From positions 1 to 64,000 of the forward strand of contig DOPG01000012.1 in assembly GCA_003513555.1 (NCBI GenBank): DNA of 64,000 nucleotides, read 5' to 3'. The notes under the pieces are model-generated. The model had not been told where the DNA came from. It did no database searches and saw only the letters and a program-made list of their open reading frames with translations. The translations under genes and the position numbers were made by a program. Of the stretch, positions 1-8,803 are shown one piece after another; the first letter of the stretch is position 1, and every line of letters starts with the position of its first letter. Origin of the DNA: Rhodopirellula sp. GTDB lineage: Bacteria > Planctomycetota > Planctomycetia > Pirellulales > Pirellulaceae.

Positions 1-173
1 AGCGTATCAATCTCTGGCTTTGGGTCTGCCCACGTTGCAGCACGGCAATTCGTGGCGTCGAAAGCTCGGAGGCCTTGTCGCATCCCGGCGTTTAATCGGC
101 TCAATTGATCTGAAGTGACCGATTCTCCCCATGTTTGCCCAACTTTGCCCTCTCCTTACGGAAGTCTTTAACC

Positions 174-1190
174 GTGGAAACTGATTCAACCGTGGTCGCC
201 GAATCGGAGATCGCCGACGCAGCACAAGCTGGCAATGGCGAGTCCGACTCGGGCGTTGTTATTGAAACCCGCAACCTGAGTAAGATTTATCGGGATTTCT
301 GGGGTCGAAAGAAGGTTAACGCACTGAAGTCACTCGACATCGAGGTCCGGAAAGGTGAGGTATTTGGCTTGCTGGGCCCCAACGGCAGCGGCAAATCAAC
401 GACGATCAAATTGATTCTTGGCTTGCTTTTTCCGAGCAGCGGCCGAGTGCTTGTGTTCGACAAAGACGCCAGCGAAACCAGCAAGAATGAGAGAATCGGC
501 TATTTGCCGGAAGAGTCCTACCTGTACAAGTTCTTGACTGCGGAAGAGACGCTGGACTTTTATGGTCGACTATTCGACATGTCGGGCGCGGCTAGGAAGA
601 AACGAGTCAGCGAACTGATTCAATTGGTTGGGCTTCAGGGAGCAAAGCATCGTCAACTCCGAGAATACAGTAAAGGAATGACACGGCGTGTCGGGCTGGC
701 GCAGGCGCTGATTAACGACCCCGATCTGGTCCTACTCGACGAGCCAACCACCGGCCTCGACCCGATTGGTTCGAGAGAGATGAAGGACTTGATCCTGTCA
801 CTGAAAAAGCAGGGCAAGACGGTTCTCCTTTGTAGCCATCAACTTGCTGATGTTCAGGATGTCTGTGACCGAGTCGCAATTCTTGACCAGGGCGAACTGA
901 AAGAACTCGGCCGCGTGACAGATTTGCTGAAGGTTCAGGATGTCACGGAAATTCACACGAAACGTTTGAGTCCCGAGGTGGAAGCCGAGATCAAAGCCAT
1001 CATCGAGCGCGAAGGTGGTACCTGCACGATCGACAATCCAACTGCGACGATGGAAGACTTGTTCTTGAATATTGTTCGCGAGAGCGAAGCTCGGCCGGGT
1101 GCAAGACGTGTTTCCGGGACTGGCACCCAACAGGAAGCAGCGAAAGACGACCAAAAGACTGAAGAGAGTCAGGGAGAAACTGGTCAATGA
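174..1190 (+). CDS. ABC transporter ATP-binding protein
   Basis: This is the ATPase subunit of an ABC exporter that would energise the permease encoded next to it. Counting from an upstream TTG at 135, the Walker A motif GPNGSGKST lies at residues 81-89, a signature-like YSKGM at 178-182, Walker B LVLLDEP at about 198-204 and the H-loop His in CSHQL at 235. The C-terminal 40 residues are polar and look unstructured. I prefer the GTG at 174 because GGAAG sits 9 bases upstream; the TTG at 135 has no clear ribosome binding site, and an ATG at 131 is out of frame. The stop overlaps the next start as ATGA, so translation is probably coupled. Family assignment is secure; the substrate is unknown. 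Confidence 0.93.
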   Translation: METDSTVVAESEIADAAQAGNGESDSGVVIETRNLSKIYRDFWGRKKVNALKSLDIEVRKGEVFGLLGPNGSGKSTTIKLILGLLFPSSGRVLVFDKDASETSKNERIGYLPEESYLYKFLTAEETLDFYGRLFDMSGAARKKRVSELIQLVGLQGAKHRQLREYSKGMTRRVGLAQALINDPDLVLLDEPTTGLDPIGSREMKDLILSLKKQGKTVLLCSHQLADVQDVCDRVAILDQGELKELGRVTDLLKVQDVTEIHTKRLSPEVEAEIKAIIEREGGTCTIDNPTATMEDLFLNIVRESEARPGARRVSGTGTQQEAAKDDQKTEESQGETGQ

Positions 1191-3103
1191 TCCTGCAACC
1201 TGAAGATTTCTGGTCATTCTATGAATGGCTGATGCGTCCTGAGTCATTTCTTGAGAGCGCGTTCCTGCAAGGGATTGTATTATTCGTTCTCGCGATCGTA
1301 ATCGGCTTGATGGTTGGCTATATCATCTCGGCTAATCGCTATGGTCCAGGTGAGGGTTTCTATGCCGTGGCTCGCGCGGTCCGCGACCTGGTACGTTTCG
1401 ATCTTCCCGGAACCTCCGCTCACCGCGTGTACGCACTCGCGAAACTCGCTTTCAAAGAAGCGATCCGTCGGCGGGTCCTGTTTGTGGTGGGTTTGTTCGT
1501 CGCTCTGCTGTTGCTGGCAGGATGGTACCTGAACCCAGAGAGCAGTGATCCCGCAAGACTTTACATCAGCTTCGTGCTGACGGCGACCAACTACCTGATT
1601 CTCGCATTGGCCCTATTCATCAGTGCTTTCTCTTTGCCCAACGACATCAAGAGTCGCACGATTTACACGATCGTCACAAAACCGGTCAGAGCAACGGAAA
1701 TCGTCCTCGGTCGCATGCTTGGCTTCATGGCCGTAGGAACCGTGATGCTCGTCCCCATGGGCTTGGCAAGCTACCTGTTTGTCAGTCGTGGTCTTAGCCA
1801 TCAACATTTGGAAGTTGTCGATGTTGTCGAAGAGGCTGACGGCACGCTGGTCGGTGAAACTGACTTTGTTCAGGATCACAAACACGGTTTCACCATCTAC
1901 CGCGACGTTGATGCCGAAGGAAACCCACTGGGCACCTACTCCGGGCTCACCGACGTGGTTCGCGGTCATCGGCATATTGTCAAAAGGGATGCGGATGGCA
2001 ATTTTGAAATATTGCCTCCTGAACCGCTCCGTGCAAGGATTCCTTCGTACGGTGTAATTCAGTTCTATGACCGTGGCGGAAACAACAAAGAGGCCGGTGT
2101 GGACATCGGTGCTGAGAGACTGCCTGGTGGTTACGGGAGTGCAGGTATTTCACGCGTGATTGGTTTGTCAGGCGGAAGTCGAAAAGTACAGCATGGCTAT
2201 GTCGAGGGCGGGACTCTTGGGAAAGCAGAGTTCACATTTCAAAACGTAACTCCCGAGCGGTATCCGAATGGCCTGCAGCTCGATCTATCACTTCGTGCCT
2301 ACCGCTCTTACAAAGGTGATATCGAATCTGGAATTCGTGGTTCAGTGACCATGAAGCATCCGACAAAAGACATCGAGAGCAATCCGAAAACCTTTGTCAT
2401 CAACGAGTACGAGGTTGATGAGCTCAATCTGGACACTGAGGTTCAGGGGACCGACAACAACAAGACGCGTGACCTGAACGTTTTCGAGGATCTTGTGGAC
2501 GAGAATGGGCAACTCCTGGTTGTGATCAAGTGTCTCGATCGCAGTCAATATGTGGGAGTGACCCAGAGTGGCGTTTATCTTCGTGCAGGCGAAAATCCTT
2601 TCTGGTGGAACCTCACAAAGGCCTACGTCTCGATTTGGCTGCAGATGACAATCGTTATCGCGTTTGGTGTGATGTTCAGTACGTTCCTTAGCGGCCCAGT
2701 TGCCATGGTAGCGACCTTCGCATGTGTTCTTCTCGGGTTTTCTGCTGAGCAGGTTTATGACACGCGGCACTTCATCGACAGCGGTATCGAAAGAGGCGGT
2801 GGACCAATCGAATCGATGGTTCGCTTGCTCCGCCAAGATGCCATGACAACCCAACTGGATGTGGATACGACCGCAGCACGAGTGATCAAGATTACCGACG
2901 CGGGCATTGTTTACTCGCTCGATGCAATCGCAACAGCCTTGCCCAACCTGCCGAAGATGGTGGGGACGGCAGAATACGCAGCCAGTGGTTTCGACATTTT
3001 TGGAGCCCTACTATTACGGCATGCAGCGGCAACACTTGGTTACTGTCTGCTAGCATTCATTATCAGTTACTTCTTCCTGAAATCGCGTGAGATCGCGGCA
3101 TGA
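1187..3103 (+). CDS. ABC-2 type transporter permease with large extracytoplasmic domain
   Basis: This 638-residue membrane protein is the permease partner of the preceding ATPase. Hydrophobic segments lie near residues 27-48, 97-115, 125-150, 176-200, 478-520 and 608-632. The stretch [17 protein letters not shown] at about 155-171 resembles the cytoplasmic loop of ABC-2 permeases. Between about residues 200 and 475 there is a long hydrophilic region, presumably outside the membrane, which is much larger than in ordinary ABC-2 permeases. Both ends overlap neighbours as ATGA, marking one operon. The transported substrate cannot be inferred. Confidence 0.85.
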   Translation: MILQPEDFWSFYEWLMRPESFLESAFLQGIVLFVLAIVIGLMVGYIISANRYGPGEGFYAVARAVRDLVRFDLPGTSAHRVYALAKLAFKEAIRRRVLFVVGLFVALLLLAGWYLNPESSDPARLYISFVLTATNYLILALALFISAFSLPNDIKSRTIYTIVTKPVRATEIVLGRMLGFMAVGTVMLVPMGLASYLFVSRGLSHQHLEVVDVVEEADGTLVGETDFVQDHKHGFTIYRDVDAEGNPLGTYSGLTDVVRGHRHIVKRDADGNFEILPPEPLRARIPSYGVIQFYDRGGNNKEAGVDIGAERLPGGYGSAGISRVIGLSGGSRKVQHGYVEGGTLGKAEFTFQNVTPERYPNGLQLDLSLRAYRSYKGDIESGIRGSVTMKHPTKDIESNPKTFVINEYEVDELNLDTEVQGTDNNKTRDLNVFEDLVDENGQLLVVIKCLDRSQYVGVTQSGVYLRAGENPFWWNLTKAYVSIWLQMTIVIAFGVMFSTFLSGPVAMVATFACVLLGFSAEQVYDTRHFIDSGIERGGGPIESMVRLLRQDAMTTQLDVDTTAARVIKITDAGIVYSLDAIATALPNLPKMVGTAEYAASGFDIFGALLLRHAAATLGYCLLAFIISYFFLKSREIAA

Positions 3104-4902
3104 ATCGTGCAAAAAGCCTTTGGCGAAAACTTACTTACTTGGCAATTCTGTTAGCCATGTTGATTCCCCTGTTCCTGTTGGGACAACCGTCGGGTGGTAA
3201 GGGTGATCCAGGCGGACAACTGTCCGTCATGCGCCATGAGTACAACATTGCCGAAAGTGATCTAGGTGAGATCAGCCCCGCAAGTGAAACGATGAAACTC
3301 GCATCCTTGGGAATGCGTGGCGTCGCGGCAACACTTTTATGGAACAAGGCACACACCTACAAGGTGATGCACGAATGGGATCGCTTAAAGGCAACGCTCA
3401 ACAACATCGCATTGTTGCAGCCGCACTTTGACAAAGTTTGGGAGCATCAGGCTCACAATCTCGCATACAACGTGTCCACAGAATTTGACGATTATCGGCA
3501 ACGTTACGAAATGGTCCGAGAGGGAACCGAGTTTCTAACGCGTGGTGTGCGGCAGAATACCAATGCCCCAAGGTTGGTTTGGTACACGGGTTGGTTTTAC
3601 GGACAGAAACTGGGAATGGCAGACGAAAAGGTACAATTCCGCCGTCTGTTTTCTGACGACGAGATGCTCCACGACGCCCTTTTGGCAGAGGATATCGCCG
3701 TCGACAGTCCCGAGGCTCGTGGGCCATTGGGGAAGCCAGACAACTGGCTCGTCGGTCGACTTTGGCTGAACCATGGGTATGAGATTGTTGATAGCGGTGT
3801 AAAAATCCGGCGACAAACTCCAATCAACTTTTATGAGACCGGACCGAAATGGCGTATTAAACATGCTGAATCAATCGAATCCGAGGGAATTCTCGATGAA
3901 CGCGCCCAAAACGCGTGGCAGATGGCGGATGATGACTGGCTTGCCTTTGGAACTCGAAGTATCCCCACTACATCACCATTCACGATCAAGCTGGATCAAC
4001 TGGAAGATCTGGAAGCACAAAGGGACGAAAAAATTGAAGAGTTCCGGCTACTGAACGAGGAGGCATTTGCTGCCGCTCGGCAAGTGAGAATTGATACGAT
4101 GCCCGCTGCAATCCAGGAATACTGGCAAAAGCCTGAATCAGAAATGACACCCGAGCAACGCCAGTTGATGCCCTCCATCATGAAAGGGCTGGTGCCCGAT
4201 CTGACCGCCTTGGCAAAAACCTCGGATGAATCTGTCCGACTGGAATCGGTTAACATCGCCGGTCAGGTGAGAGATCTAAACGAGCGGATCCAAAAAACCA
4301 TCGGTTACCGGACCCAAATCAATTACTCCTACTGGAAGACACTTGCACAAGCTGAACAGGAAGAAAGAACAGTAACGGCCAGAAGACTGATCTACGAAGC
4401 TGAGCAAGCGAACAAGAACGCAGAACTTGATAAGGCGATCGAGCTTTACGAACAGGCCTTCGTAATCTGGGCAGAAATCTTCGATGACTACCCTTTGCTT
4501 ACCATTGATGACACCGCAGAGGACCTATTCAATTCGGTAAGGCGATACATGGTCGCAATTGACTCGCAGGAGATCCCAGAGGATTTCCCGCTTGCGACCT
4601 TCGTAAATCTGATGGGCGAGTTTGGCCAAGTCGATGCCCGGATGTATGAGACTGTCAGAGAAGAGAGCAAAATTGCTGCCGAGCGGCGTCGCATTGAACT
4701 AGAAGAAGAGGAGAAGAAGCGGCAGATCGAGGCAGATAAGATCGACGAAGAGAAAGGTGATACCTCGCCAGACAATAGTCCACCCGGACTGGTTGCACCT
4801 GCAGAAGATGCACCCAGGAACACCGAGGCTGGAAAGGCCGAGCAGCCTTCGAAGGCGGGTGACGAGGTCACACAAGAATCGGTGACGCCCGATGCAAGGT
4901 GA
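3100..4902 (+). CDS. membrane-anchored hypothetical protein, third gene of ABC cassette
   Basis: I do not recognise a named family. The 600-residue product starts with a basic segment and one hydrophobic helix (about residues 10-28), then a long helical region with TPR-like pieces, for example around residues 425-460, and ends in a coiled-coil-like E/K/R-rich part and a P/E/T/D-rich tail. It overlaps the permease by ATGA, so it is probably an accessory subunit facing the periplasm. The reading frame closes at TGA 4900-4902, but another frame continues for 30 more residues of the same acidic composition to a TAA at 4988-4990, which suggests an indel or frameshift near the 3' end. Confidence 0.75.
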   Translation: MNRAKSLWRKLTYLAILLAMLIPLFLLGQPSGGKGDPGGQLSVMRHEYNIAESDLGEISPASETMKLASLGMRGVAATLLWNKAHTYKVMHEWDRLKATLNNIALLQPHFDKVWEHQAHNLAYNVSTEFDDYRQRYEMVREGTEFLTRGVRQNTNAPRLVWYTGWFYGQKLGMADEKVQFRRLFSDDEMLHDALLAEDIAVDSPEARGPLGKPDNWLVGRLWLNHGYEIVDSGVKIRRQTPINFYETGPKWRIKHAESIESEGILDERAQNAWQMADDDWLAFGTRSIPTTSPFTIKLDQLEDLEAQRDEKIEEFRLLNEEAFAAARQVRIDTMPAAIQEYWQKPESEMTPEQRQLMPSIMKGLVPDLTALAKTSDESVRLESVNIAGQVRDLNERIQKTIGYRTQINYSYWKTLAQAEQEERTVTARRLIYEAEQANKNAELDKAIELYEQAFVIWAEIFDDYPLLTIDDTAEDLFNSVRRYMVAIDSQEIPEDFPLATFVNLMGEFGQVDARMYETVREESKIAAERRRIELEEEEKKRQIEADKIDEEKGDTSPDNSPPGLVAPAEDAPRNTEAGKAEQPSKAGDEVTQESVTPDAR

Positions 4903-5034
4903 TGCCGGCAACAATGATGCAGCTGACGAAGGCAACCCGCCGGAAACTGATGAAACGGCAAAGCCGGAAGAGACAACTGATTCGAAGTAACGCGAATCAC
5001 CAGACTGAACTACTTCATCTCACCATGCTGCTAT

Positions 5035-5075
5035 AAAAAAACGCGACGCATCGTCAAAGATGAATCGCGTTTTTT
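5035..5075. terminator. bidirectional rho-independent terminator
   Basis: An A-run, then ACGCGA, an inner CATC/GATG pairing, and TCGCGT followed by a T-run form a hairpin flanked by A and T tracts on both sides. It sits between the convergent ABC cassette and the FKBP gene and can serve both. Confidence 0.8.
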
Positions 5076-5102
5076 CGTACGACAATGAGAGCTTTCATTG
5101 GC

Positions 5103-5813
5103 TCACTGGATACCCAGCAACTCTACTTCGAATACGAGCACTTCATTAGGCCCGATGGCTGGCTGACTACCACGTTCGCCGTAGGCGAGATCGGAAGGGA
5201 TGTAGAGCATCCACTTGTCACCGACCTTCATCTTCTGCAAAGCCATTTGCCAACCTTTGATGACCTGATTGGCCTGAAAACTCGCTGGTTGTCCTCGTTG
5301 CACTGAGCTATCGAAGACGCTTCCATTGATGAGCTTGCCAGTGTAGTGCACTTGGACAGTGTCATCTGGTTTCGGTGAAGGCCCACTGCCGGCTTTCAAT
5401 ACTTTGTACTGGACGCCACCTTCCAAAGTCTTGACACCTTCTTTCTTGGCATTGTCAGCGAGAAACTTCACGCCCTTTGATTTTTGGGCGGCTGACATCT
5501 CGGCTTGTCGCTTAGTAAGCAAGGCCTGAATTTTTCCTTGGGTAGCCTGCAATTGCGCAGTCGTCAAACTGGGTTCCTTCAGTGCGACACCCTCCTGAAA
5601 ACCTTTCAAAAAGGCTTCCAGTTTCATGTCTTCTGCCTTGAATCCGCTTTGACCCATATTTTGACCAACAGAGAAGCCAAGGAAATAACCTATCAGCTCG
5701 TTGTCAGACATGCCGGCATTGGCGGCGGGCGGGGTATCTTGTGCCATAACAGACTGGACAATTGCGGCTTGGCAAATTGTCATTGCTCCTGCGATCAGGA
5801 ATGATTTGAACAT
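5103..5813 (-). CDS. FKBP-type peptidyl-prolyl cis-trans isomerase, exported
   Basis: This enzyme isomerises Xaa-Pro bonds and probably assists folding outside the cytoplasm. A signal peptide covers about residues 1-25 (ending VMAQ). Residues 35-125 resemble the helical dimerisation domain of Mip/FkpA proteins, and residues 140-236 are the FKBP domain, with VHYTG (155-159), VIKGW (184-188) and AYGERG (210-215), all expected of the active pocket. The length of 236 residues is normal for this class. The ATG is preceded by AGGAAA. It converges on the ABC cassette across a shared terminator. Confidence 0.95.
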   Translation of the reverse strand: MFKSFLIAGAMTICQAAIVQSVMAQDTPPAANAGMSDNELIGYFLGFSVGQNMGQSGFKAEDMKLEAFLKGFQEGVALKEPSLTTAQLQATQGKIQALLTKRQAEMSAAQKSKGVKFLADNAKKEGVKTLEGGVQYKVLKAGSGPSPKPDDTVQVHYTGKLINGSVFDSSVQRGQPASFQANQVIKGWQMALQKMKVGDKWMLYIPSDLAYGERGSQPAIGPNEVLVFEVELLGIQ

Positions 5814-6048
5814 CTTGGTTTCCTAGGGAACGCTCGGTCACCGTGTCCACGATGCCCGATCCGGGGAGAGGATAGCGACTCGATCATGGCCGCAACATCA
5901 AAATGGCACTTCCGAGGCCATCAACCTGACAGCAGGATAACAACGTGGCAAGAACGGAACATAGCCCCCCAACAGCGGTTTCGATCTCAAATGATCTATT
6001 CGAGGCATTTGGAGGCCAAATGACCGCGGGAAATCTTCCCGACAAATA

Positions 6049-7074
6049 CTACAGGCTCAGCAGAGAAGCAACTGCGATCAAAGCGAACACGACAGCCACG
6101 ACGACAACAAAACGCCCCCAACTGACCTCGTCTACCGGTGTACCTTCTGCTTGAAGAATTTCTTGACGCAAGAGTTCCTTTCCACGAGCGACCACATCGT
6201 CGGCACCAATATCCTCGACCGGTTGGTTACCCGACTTGCTCTGAACGACATCAAATTTTTCATCCAATTGCAGCATCAACGCCTGCACCTGCCGAGCATT
6301 GAATGGGCGATCTTCGGGGTTCTTTTCCAGCAAGCGACTAACAAGAGCATCAAGTTCCAGCGGGCAAGAACTGGAAAAATCGCTAACACGAGGAGCATCA
6401 GTGCGTAGATGCTGCTCAAAAAGCTGAGCAAAGTTGTCACCCTGAAATGGGGTCCGGCCAACCAGCATTTCGAACAGACAGCACCCGAGAGAATACAGAT
6501 CAGCCTTACCGGAAACAGCCTCGTCCCCCGTGATTTGCTCAGGTGCCATGTAGGCGTGAGTTCCGACCGTCATCCCACTGGCTGTGATATCACTCCGATC
6601 AAGATCACGAGCAATTCCAAAGTCACCGAGCTTAATTTCTGCCGACTTGGTCAAAAACAAATTACTCGGTTTGAGATCACGATGAATGACTCCGTTATTG
6701 TGGGCGTACTGTAGAGCCGAGCAAATTTGGCGAGTCACCTCAACAACGATCGGCCAATCAAATGCACCTTTGATCTGCAACAATCCTTTGACAGTCCCGC
6801 CGTCGACAAGCTCCATGACGTAGAACAGGGTTCCGTCATCTTCACCGCCGCCGTAATAGCGGACGATGTGCGGATGGGTCAAACGCTCCAGAATCGCCAT
6901 TTCGCGGCGAAACCGCGCACGAATCAACTGATCCTGAGACACTCCCGGATGCAGTTTTTTGACCGCATATGGTTCCCCAGATGATTTCTCGATGGCCCGA
7001 TAGATGGTTCCTACGGTGCCAACACCAAGGACATCACCCAATTCGAATTCAGAAATCTGTCGGAACGTCTGCAT
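6049..7074 (-). CDS. Ser/Thr protein kinase with C-terminal membrane anchor
   Basis: This is a Hanks-type (PknB-like) kinase. The glycine loop is near residues 17-24, the ATP-binding Lys in YAVKK at 39, the catalytic loop HRDLKPSN at 131-138, DFG at 151-153 and APE at 177-179, so it should be active. After the kinase domain (about 10-275) comes a linker and one hydrophobic helix at about 319-341, which would anchor it with the kinase domain in the cytoplasm. There is no extracellular sensor domain, which is unusual for PknB-like receptors. It lies 109 bases downstream of rplU on the same strand. Confidence 0.95.
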   Translation of the reverse strand: MQTFRQISEFELGDVLGVGTVGTIYRAIEKSSGEPYAVKKLHPGVSQDQLIRARFRREMAILERLTHPHIVRYYGGGEDDGTLFYVMELVDGGTVKGLLQIKGAFDWPIVVEVTRQICSALQYAHNNGVIHRDLKPSNLFLTKSAEIKLGDFGIARDLDRSDITASGMTVGTHAYMAPEQITGDEAVSGKADLYSLGCCLFEMLVGRTPFQGDNFAQLFEQHLRTDAPRVSDFSSSCPLELDALVSRLLEKNPEDRPFNARQVQALMLQLDEKFDVVQSKSGNQPVEDIGADDVVARGKELLRQEILQAEGTPVDEVSWGRFVVVVAVVFALIAVASLLSL

Positions 7075-7183
7075 AACTGGCTAAATCTCCATCACCTGCA
7101 CGTGACTCCGCAAAGGACCACACGCAAACAACTCGTCGCCAGATGAGATGCACGGTTCGACTCAGTATGAGCCAATACCAGAC

Positions 7184-7498
7184 TTAAACGCCTGCAATCT
7201 TCTCGATGCGAACTCGAGTGTGGATCTGGCGATGACCCGTTCGGCGTCGGCTATTCTTGCGACGTCGAAATTTTTGTACGTAGATTTTCTTGTCCATTTT
7301 CGGACCGATGATGGAGGCTGTTACAGATGCCCCATCAAGCGTAGGCGAACCCAGTTTCAGTCCCTCGTCGCCGCTTACGGCCAAAACTTTTTCGAAAGTG
7401 AGGCTCTCGCCTTGGGGGACATCTCGGTAATCGACATCGACCTCCATTCCTGGCTCGACTCGATATTGGCGACCGCCGTCGACGATGATGGCGTACAT
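7184..7498 (-). CDS. rplU: 50S ribosomal protein bL21
   Basis: This component of the large ribosomal subunit binds 23S rRNA. The 104-residue product has the normal length and the family landmarks: the MYAIIVDGG start, a beta-rich core and the basic RRRKNSRRRTGHRQ tail. The start codon is preceded by a GAGAGA-like binding site. The usual partner rpmA (bL27) does not follow; the next gene downstream on this strand is the kinase. Confidence 0.96.
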   Translation of the reverse strand: MYAIIVDGGRQYRVEPGMEVDVDYRDVPQGESLTFEKVLAVSGDEGLKLGSPTLDGASVTASIIGPKMDKKIYVQKFRRRKNSRRRTGHRQIHTRVRIEKIAGV

Positions 7499-7845
7499 AG
7501 GACTATCTCTCTACAAGTTTGGTATCTGATCTTTTCGGGCCGCGTAGTGTACCCCCCCCCGCCTCTGGCGCACAGGCCTTCCTGAAAGTCTTTTGTGGCG
7601 TTATCGGTTTGTTTTTCTCAATCGCTGGGGTGTTTTCCTGATTTCGCGGATGAAATCAGTGCTGACCGCTGTAGCGACGCCCATGGCCAACGCTGTGACT
7701 GACAAAAAACACCGTGTTTTGTAAGAAAATCAACGTAACACCGTCCAATTGTCTGCGAAGCGGGAGCATCCGCCATCCCCTGCCATTCAACCCTCCCTGT
7801 GGGGTACAAACTTTTGTGCCAACTCGAAATCTGACTTGGAAGACC
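7499..7845. other. intergenic region upstream of rplU
   Basis: No gene is supported here. It holds a run of nine C at 7552-7560 (G9 on the rplU strand, about 54-62 bases before the rplU start) and a perfect 8-bp inverted repeat CTGATTTC/GAAATCAG at 7638-7659 with a 6-base loop. The hairpin lacks a T-run, so I do not call it a terminator. The rplU promoter must lie here, but I see no convincing -35/-10 pair. Confidence 0.6.
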
Positions 7846-8634
7846 CTACTGGGGCCAAATTGGCTCCCGATTGTCGAGAAATGATTGAATCCCCTCACGG
7901 GCAGATTCGGTCGTACAAGCCGTCGCGCTTACGGCCGCGGCCGCCGACAATTGACTCAGCAGCAATTCACCCACACTCTCGTTGAGCAATCGTTTGGTTG
8001 CCTGGATCGCTTCCCGTGGTGCCGCAGCACTTTGGGCAGCCAACTCAGTCGCCGCTACCCAAATTTGCTGGGTATCCACCGGCTGATCACATAATCCCCA
8101 ATGGCTTGCCTGAGCAGCAGAAACTGTTTGCCCAGTCAAAACCATGCGGGCTGCGGTCGCCCCACCCAACCGGAATGACAACAGAGCAGCCGTTGCCCCA
8201 CCAACCAAGCCACGCCGCACGGCAATTGCTCCAAAGGTTGCCTGGTTTGAAGCCACAATCAGATCGGCGGCCAAAGCGAGCCCAAGTCCAGCACCTAATG
8301 CACCTCCATCCACAGCCGCAACAATCGGCTTCGGAAAGCGAAGCATCGCCTCATACAGTTCAGTTAGATTTCGCCAGATTGCCAACCACTCCGGCAGAGC
8401 CGCACTTTCTGGCATTTGGGCAATCTCTGACAGCACATTGAGATCGATCCCAGAACAAAAATGATCTCCACTTCCTGTCAGAACTACCGAAGCAACTCGC
8501 TTTTCCTGATAGATATCGGAGAAAGCGACTGTCAAATCCTCAATCAATTGTGGACTCAACGCGTTTCGCGTTTGCGGACGATCCATCAGGATCGTCGCCA
8601 CGTTTGCGTGAACTTTGACATCGACGTGCTGCAC
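7846..8634 (-). CDS. enoyl-CoA hydratase/isomerase (crotonase) family protein
   Basis: This is a crotonase-fold protein, a superfamily acting on acyl-CoA thioesters. The first oxyanion-hole segment FCSGIDLNVL is at about residues 59-68 and the second, GGALGAGLGLA, at 110-120. The two glutamates used by classical hydratases appear to be missing: the first is replaced by G118 and the second by A138. It may therefore catalyse another crotonase reaction such as isomerisation, hydrolysis or decarboxylation. The GTG start has GGAGG six bases upstream. Length (262) is typical. It stands alone, upstream of rplU on the same strand. Confidence 0.88.
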   Translation of the reverse strand: MQHVDVKVHANVATILMDRPQTRNALSPQLIEDLTVAFSDIYQEKRVASVVLTGSGDHFCSGIDLNVLSEIAQMPESAALPEWLAIWRNLTELYEAMLRFPKPIVAAVDGGALGAGLGLALAADLIVASNQATFGAIAVRRGLVGGATAALLSFRLGGATAARMVLTGQTVSAAQASHWGLCDQPVDTQQIWVAATELAAQSAAAPREAIQATKRLLNESVGELLLSQLSAAAAVSATACTTESAREGIQSFLDNREPIWPQ

Positions 8635-8727
8635 AATAAACCTCCGGTCACCAATCTAGGATCGAAGCATGATAAAACGTCCATGATGCCGTAATTAAGA
8701 TCAGCAGACCAGCCATGCATCGCCAAA

Positions 8728-8769
8728 AGAAAACCCCACGGGCCGTCTTCACAGACAACTCGTGGGGCT
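8728..8769 (-). terminator. rho-independent terminator of the YTV gene
   Basis: On the minus strand CCCCACG and CGTGGGG form a 7-bp stem enclosing a small GTCT/AGAC inner hairpin, followed by TTTTCTTTT. It lies just downstream of the YTV-repeat gene. Confidence 0.8.
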
Positions 8770-8803
8770 TGATTCTTAAAACCAATCAAATAGATGATGC
8801 AAG

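Noticed and set aside
4488..5000. 170-residue minus-strand frame, Ser-rich
   Set aside because: It is antisense to the acidic and Lys-rich tail of the third ABC-cassette gene, and the serine runs reflect GAA/GAG codons read backwards.
7638..7659. CTGATTTC/GAAATCAG hairpin as terminator of the crotonase gene
   Set aside because: The stem is perfect but no T-run follows on either strand, and it lies about 190 bases past the stop.
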